NCBI GenBank assembly: GCA_001464665.1
Contig: LNDP01000023.1
Coordinates: 62,001-126,000, forward strand
Reading direction: 5' to 3'
Length of the DNA stretch: 64,000 nucleotides
Source: Acidobacteria bacterium Ga0074141
GTDB taxonomy: Bacteria; Acidobacteriota; Blastocatellia; Pyrinomonadales; Pyrinomonadaceae
Position 1 is the stretch's first letter. Every line of letters begins with the position of its first letter. This document shows positions 60,013-64,000 of this stretch, piece by piece. The notes under the pieces are model-generated. The model was given only the letters and a program-made list of their open reading frames with translations. It made no database searches and was not told the DNA's origin. The position numbers were made by a program, and so were the translations under genes.

Positions 60013-62706
60013 CTACCGAAAGCTGGTTACTTCGATCTCTGACCCGTCTGTTAGAAATGTTATCGTTCCCCGGCTACCGGTCGTTCGGGTTTCGGCTCCG
60101 GCAGCTTGCCAGCGATCGACGACCTGCGGATCGGGGTGCCGGAACCGCGACCGTCGTCCGACCGGAATCACGGCAAACCGCGGCCGCACTGCCCGGACAA
60201 ATTCTTCGGTCGAAGACGTTCGGCTGCCGTGGTGCGGGACCTTGACGACATCCGCCGCAAGATCGGCTCCGCTCGCGATCAGCACCCGTTCGGCCTCGGC
60301 CTCGATGTCGCCGGTGAAAAGGAATCGCCGCTCGCCGTAAGTCAGCAGCAGCACAAGCGACCGATCGTTTTCCGCGAGACTCGGCAAAGCACCTGCTCCG
60401 GGATAGAGCACATCAACACGAACGCCGCCTACCTCCATCACTTCCCCGGCCGAAAGACGTTCGGCCGCAACGCCGCGTTCGGCAAGAATTTCATATAGCA
60501 TCTTCGACTCTTCCGTCTCCCCCTGAGCCGCGGCAAAGTAAGCCCGGCCGATAGTGAAGTTCGTTGCCACATCGATCAACCCCTGCAGGTGGTCGCTGTC
60601 CGCATGCGACGCGACGATGTGGTCGATGTGCGAAAGCCCGCGTTGCCAAAGAAACTCCGAAACCACCATCTCGCCGATCCGCGCCCTGTCCGGCTCAAAG
60701 TCCTCGTCGCCCTCCGTCCTGTAGTCGACCAGCCCGCCGGCGTCTATCAGCATCGTTTCGCCGTTAGGAAACGTGATGAGGGCAGCATCGCCCTGCCCGA
60801 CGTCGAGAAGATCGACCCGCAGCTTACCGTTCGGCTCCGGCGCCGAGAAGGGCGTAAGAACGATGACCGATCCGAACACCAGAATCATCAAGAGGGTCGC
60901 GACGGCAAGGCTTCGCATTATGGCAATTCGCGGCCTCGTCTCCGGCCTGATCTTGAAAGGATCCCAGCGAACAAGCATCACGGCAAGTGCGACGACCGGG
61001 ACAAGATAAAGGAAATAGATCGCAATGCCCGCTCCCGAATATACCGGCATCCGCAGGCCGCCGAGTCCAAGACCGAGCACCGCCCGCGAGCCCCAGACCG
61101 CCGCCGCCGATGCCGCCTCGGCAGCCGCGACGAACGGCATCGCCAGCACGTCCGCGATGCTTCCTAGCACGAGTGCCGGCACGGCGAGGATGCCCATCGC
61201 CGCGACCAACCCGCCGGTCCAGATGTTGAGCACGATTCCAGCAATCGGGATCCGGTGAAAATAGACTGCCATCAGCGGCAGCAGCCACAGTTGCACCGAC
61301 GCTGAAACAACGACCGCTTCAACTGCAAAACGCACCGCCGGCCGAATCCGCTCCCAAACTCCGCCCTCAAGCAACGGCCGCTTGAACAGCCCCGTTCGCC
61401 AGACGTTTCTGCCGCTCTCGATCCGCCAAGCTTCATCATTCCAATAGAGAGCTTCGCAAAGCCGCCGCACGAACGCTGGCACCGAAGGCGGAAACGGCGT
61501 CTCACGCGTCGGCCGCCAGCCGCCGATCGCCCGGAGCTTTTCGATCAGCGGAACGGCGGTCGCGATGATGCCGAAAACACTCGCGAAGGTAAGCAGCAGC
61601 GAAGCGTCAAAGACGTCGCTCGGCCGCCAGGCAAGCAGCATCAACGCACATGCTCCGGCGGCGTTTAGCATCGAGCCTGTCTGCGCCATCGCCCGTCCGA
61701 CGATGATAAAGCTGAACATCAGGGCCGCCCGCGTCACCGGCTTTTCCATCCCGACGGCGAATGAAAAGATCCAGATCGCCGGCAGCACGATTGCCGCCTG
61801 CCACGTCCGCGAGCGGACAAATCGGCTCGTAAAATAGAGAAGAAGCCCAGCGATGAACGTGATGTGCAAGCCGGAGATCACGAGTACGTGAAACGTGCCA
61901 CCCTCGCGAAAGATCTCAGATGTTTCGCGGTCAAGATAATAGCGGTCGCCGAACATCGCCGCCGCCAAAATGCCGGCTGTCCGCGGGCTAAAGAGCTCGG
62001 CCGTCCGCTCGATGGCCGCACCTCTGGCTGCTAAGATCGCCGCACCGAAGCCTCCGCCGCTCGTAATGCGTTCGATCAGCAGCGGGCTCTTGAGCGTGCA
62101 CGCCGCGTCGATGCCCTGCCGGTCGAGCAGTTCGGGCCGACGCGCGACGCCCGGATTCAGGTACCGCTCGTCGCGGTCGAGCCCGCATTCGATGATCACC
62201 TCATCGCCTTGCCTCAGCTCAAGCCGTTCGAGATCGCTGCGGGCCGCGTCGGAATCCGTCGGCACAAATGCCCGCACATCGCCCTCGGTCGGCATTGTTT
62301 CGCCGCGATGCGTGATCTCGGTCGCTCGAATACGCAGCACCGCCGTCGAAGGCCCGATCTCAACCGCACGGACGAGCCGCCCGCGCACCGCAACCGGATC
62401 GGCCTGCGGCACGATCCCGAGATCGTAGATCGCCTTGACCCGCATCGGCGAAAGCGACGCCGCCTCATAGATGTACCCAAATACTCCGGCCGAAAAGAAT
62501 GCCGCGAGAAGAAAAGCGGTCGCAAAGCGACGCTCGCGAAGGAAAAAAGCGAGAGCCGCAAGCATTACGCTCGACGCTGCGAAAGCTGCCGGACCGATCG
62601 CAGAGAAATAGCCGCCCACGGCCGCTCCAAACGCGAACCCGGCCGCGAGCCATAGGAGCGGATGGCGTGAGTATGTTTGAGTGGGTGTCGGCTCTGGGCT
62701 AGTCAA
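60013..62706 (-). CDS. comEC: ComEC/Rec2 DNA-uptake channel protein
   Basis: ComEC carries single-stranded DNA across the inner membrane in natural transformation. The 897-aa protein has N-terminal helices with a DUF4131-type domain, the Competence domain (GTFHVLVISGLHITFIAGLL, EKPVTRAALMFSFI), and a C-terminal metallo-beta-lactamase domain with HADSDHLQGL near residue 700 and VPHHGSRTSS near residue 823. The best start is TTG at 62706, inside the end of the ComEA-like gene; no clear ribosome site is seen and the start is uncertain. Confidence 0.93.
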   Translation of the reverse strand: MTSPEPTPTQTYSRHPLLWLAAGFAFGAAVGGYFSAIGPAAFAASSVMLAALAFFLRERRFATAFLLAAFFSAGVFGYIYEAASLSPMRVKAIYDLGIVPQADPVAVRGRLVRAVEIGPSTAVLRIRATEITHRGETMPTEGDVRAFVPTDSDAARSDLERLELRQGDEVIIECGLDRDERYLNPGVARRPELLDRQGIDAACTLKSPLLIERITSGGGFGAAILAARGAAIERTAELFSPRTAGILAAAMFGDRYYLDRETSEIFREGGTFHVLVISGLHITFIAGLLLYFTSRFVRSRTWQAAIVLPAIWIFSFAVGMEKPVTRAALMFSFIIVGRAMAQTGSMLNAAGACALMLLAWRPSDVFDASLLLTFASVFGIIATAVPLIEKLRAIGGWRPTRETPFPPSVPAFVRRLCEALYWNDEAWRIESGRNVWRTGLFKRPLLEGGVWERIRPAVRFAVEAVVVSASVQLWLLPLMAVYFHRIPIAGIVLNIWTGGLVAAMGILAVPALVLGSIADVLAMPFVAAAEAASAAAVWGSRAVLGLGLGGLRMPVYSGAGIAIYFLYLVPVVALAVMLVRWDPFKIRPETRPRIAIMRSLAVATLLMILVFGSVIVLTPFSAPEPNGKLRVDLLDVGQGDAALITFPNGETMLIDAGGLVDYRTEGDEDFEPDRARIGEMVVSEFLWQRGLSHIDHIVASHADSDHLQGLIDVATNFTIGRAYFAAAQGETEESKMLYEILAERGVAAERLSAGEVMEVGGVRVDVLYPGAGALPSLAENDRSLVLLLTYGERRFLFTGDIEAEAERVLIASGADLAADVVKVPHHGSRTSSTEEFVRAVRPRFAVIPVGRRSRFRHPDPQVVDRWQAAGAETRTTGSRGTITFLTDGSEIEVTSFR

Positions 62707-63046
62707 TTCTGATCAGGTGCCGGATATCGCGAAAACGCTTATCGCCGATGCCGCGAACGAGCATCAGGCTCTCCGGCCGGCGAAATGGGCCGTGCTCGTT
62801 TCGGTGGCGGATGATCTCCGCGGCAATGCCTTCGCCGATGTTCGGGATGCGGCGAAGCTCGTCCAGACCGGCCGTGTTGATATTAATAGTTTCGTGCGAA
62901 AGATCTGCCGATGCGGCCTCGAGTTTGTATTGCCCTGCCGTGTTTTCGCTGTTGTTGTTGCAGCCCGCCGCGAGCATCGCGATAAGCAAAACTGCCATGC
63001 CGAGCGAGGTTTTATAACCTCTGCTTTTTAATGCGAACGTCTGCAT
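62699..63046 (-). CDS. ComEA-like helix-hairpin-helix lipoprotein
   Basis: 115 aa: signal and lipobox (AVLLIAMLAAGC), a short linker and a tandem HhH DNA-binding domain (ININTAGLDELRRIPNIGEG, GPFRRPESLMLVRGIGDKRF). ComEA binds incoming duplex DNA and feeds ComEC. Here the DNA-binding unit is lipid-anchored rather than tethered by a plain helix. It overlaps comEC by eight bases and is transcribed first. Confidence 0.88.
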   Translation of the reverse strand: MQTFALKSRGYKTSLGMAVLLIAMLAAGCNNNSENTAGQYKLEAASADLSHETININTAGLDELRRIPNIGEGIAAEIIRHRNEHGPFRRPESLMLVRGIGDKRFRDIRHLIRID

Positions 63047-63085
63047 CTCCGGCGTGCTGAAACGATGTGCAAAATGCTAAAAGTC

Positions 63086-63158
63086 GCGATGTTACAAAGA
63101 CTTGAACGATTTAACATCGCCGAAATCCACGGCTTTTCCACAGTTTGTGTGGAAAAGC
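63086..63158. promoter_or_regulatory. Stacked inverted repeats with DnaA-box-like sites upstream of the ComEA-like gene
   Basis: A 9-bp inverted repeat, GCGATGTTA (63086-63094) and TAACATCGC (63112-63120), is followed by an 11-bp hairpin, GCTTTTCCACA (63132-63142) and TGTGGAAAAGC (63148-63158). The second pair contains TTTTCCACA on each strand, one base from the DnaA box TTATCCACA. They lie 40-110 bases above the ComEA-like start. No U-tract follows on either strand. Confidence 0.45.
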
Positions 63159-63213
63159 TTCAAAGCCTGATCGAAAACCAAAACATTGAAAGCGACCGCT
63201 CGTTCGAATCTCT

Positions 63214-63300
63214 GCGAACTCCGCGAAGATCTCCGTGCTCTCTGTGTTTAGATCTTTTCAACTGAGAGCTCGCAGAGTTTCTCGCTGAGCACGCCGAGCA
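63214..63300. repeat. Degenerate CTYTGTG intergenic repeat, copy D
   Basis: Units CTCTGCGAA, CTCCGCGAA, CTCCGTGCT and CTCTGTGTTTA are followed by an inverted CGCAGAGTTTCTCGCTGAG stretch. It fills the gap after the ftsK stop and is the fourth copy of the family in the window. Confidence 0.45.
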
Positions 63301-64000
63301 TCACATACCCTCTTTCATTTCCATCATATCGGCCAACTCTTCGTAGGCCTTTGGCAGCACAGGCCGGGCACGTGCGGCACCGTCCATTTCGCCGACGTAG
63401 CCCCGTGCGACCATCGCATCGAGAATGCCGGCCGCCCGGCCGTAGCCGATCTTCAAATGCCTTTGGAGCAGCGACGTTGACCCGCGTTTTGCGTTTACGA
63501 CCACCTTCAGCGCGTCCCAGAAAAGCGGGTCGTTGGTCGATGGGTGCTCGCCCGCTTCGGCGGCCATTTCTTCTTCGCTCTTCGTCACTGTCGGGTCGTA
63601 CTCGGGCGGGCCGTAGGTCTTAACGTGCTCGACGATCCGGGCGATCTCTTTCTCGTCAACATAAGCACCGTGAACGCGGATCACCTGCGACGTCGCCGGC
63701 GGCAGAAAGAGCATATCGCCGCGGCCGAGTAGCGACTCGGCCCCGTTGCCGTCGATGATCGTCCGGCTATCTACCTTTGAGGAAACGCGGAAAGAGATGC
63801 GTGCCGGAAAGTTCGCTTTGATCAGTCCAGTGATGACATCTACCGAAGGCCGCTGCGTCGCGAGCACGAGGTGGATGCCGACCGCACGAGCCATCTGCGC
63901 CAGACGCGTGATGTAGGTCTCGACCTGCTTGCCGGCGACCATCATCAGGTCGGCAAGTTCGTCGATAATGATGACGAAATAAGGCAGCGTTTCGTGCGGA
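63301..64000 (-). CDS. ftsK: DNA translocase FtsK, C-terminal part
   Basis: About 233 codons of the 3' end are present; the gene enters from the right edge. The frame includes the Walker B region (PYFVIIIDELADLMMVAG), LAQMARAVGIHLVLATQRPS, ANFPARISFRVSSKVDSRTI and GAESLLGRGDML, all standard in the FtsK motor. The C-terminal winged-helix gamma domain that reads KOPS sites is present (LLQRHLKIGYGRAAGILDAM). FtsK pumps the chromosome terminus through the division septum. Confidence 0.94.
   Translation of the reverse strand, partial: PHETLPYFVIIIDELADLMMVAGKQVETYITRLAQMARAVGIHLVLATQRPSVDVITGLIKANFPARISFRVSSKVDSRTIIDGNGAESLLGRGDMLFLPPATSQVIRVHGAYVDEKEIARIVEHVKTYGPPEYDPTVTKSEEEMAAEAGEHPSTNDPLFWDALKVVVNAKRGSTSLLQRHLKIGYGRAAGILDAMVARGYVGEMDGAARARPVLPKAYEELADMMEMKEGM

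Noticed and set aside
1-64000. CRISPR arrays, tRNA and rRNA genes, transposases, prophage genes
   Set aside because: No regular direct-repeat/spacer pattern, no T-loop/acceptor pairs and no transposase or phage proteins were seen.

Overview
The window is about 58% GC, gene-dense chromosomal DNA from a bacterium that is most likely an acidobacterium of the Blastocatellia/Pyrinomonadales type. The lineage call is inferred from an alternative complex III (ACIII) operon joined to an aa3-type oxidase, a VWFA-related protein of the acidobacterial kind, a large Oar-like TonB-dependent receptor with a carboxypeptidase-regulatory N-terminus, and many secreted peptidases. No rRNA, tRNA, CRISPR array, prophage or complete insertion sequence was seen.

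Layout. 1-10.7 kb (minus strand) is one respiratory operon: actA-actB-actC-actD-actE-actF, a single-TM protein of unknown function, a SCO copper chaperone, coxB and the first codons of coxA. It would carry electrons from quinol through ACIII to the terminal oxidase. 10.9-24.5 kb holds single genes and short pairs: a zinc-site-less ROK protein, a VWA protein, a B12-binding radical SAM protein, aroB-glmM, a lytic-transglycosylase-like protein, a degenerate CYTH protein, an acyl-CoA dehydrogenase, a secreted M24 peptidase, and an orphan HigA antitoxin coupled to a WapI-like protein. 24.6-31.6 kb reads plus: moeA, moaC, an M50B membrane peptidase, an L,D-transpeptidase-like protein, a small unknown and uvrA. 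31.6-40.3 kb has an AlbA/RecG-like regulator, folK-panB-panC (folate and pantothenate), a cysteine-less thioredoxin-fold protein, maf, a DciA/DUF721 protein, gatC-lipoprotein-gatA, and a possible caspase-fold protein. 40.6-50.1 kb (minus) carries S9 and M28 peptidases, a WG-repeat protein, and the chain TonB receptor-rpmB-MerC-NTF2. 50.3-57.8 kb has two nucleotide-sugar SDR enzymes separated by a REP-like palindromic element, then several small unknowns and a secreted gluzincin. 57.8-64 kb has a 25-codon membrane-peptide gene, purH, a probable small RNA, comEC with a ComEA-like gene, and the 3' part of ftsK.

Most operons are conventional. The signals most worth following are compact non-standard elements: a self-contained promoter/RNA/terminator cassette between purH and comEC (59.88-60.01 kb), a promoter/25-aa peptide/terminator unit (57.75-58.0 kb), the HigA-WapI-like pair with its own dyad operator (23.7-24.5 kb), a four-hairpin REP-like element abutting a start codon (52.26-52.39 kb), and inverted DnaA-box-like sites upstream of the ComEA-like gene (63.1 kb). 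Several proteins also keep a fold but have lost its usual active site (ROK, CYTH, thioredoxin, VWA). All assignments rest on reading motifs in the sequence; no database search was run.
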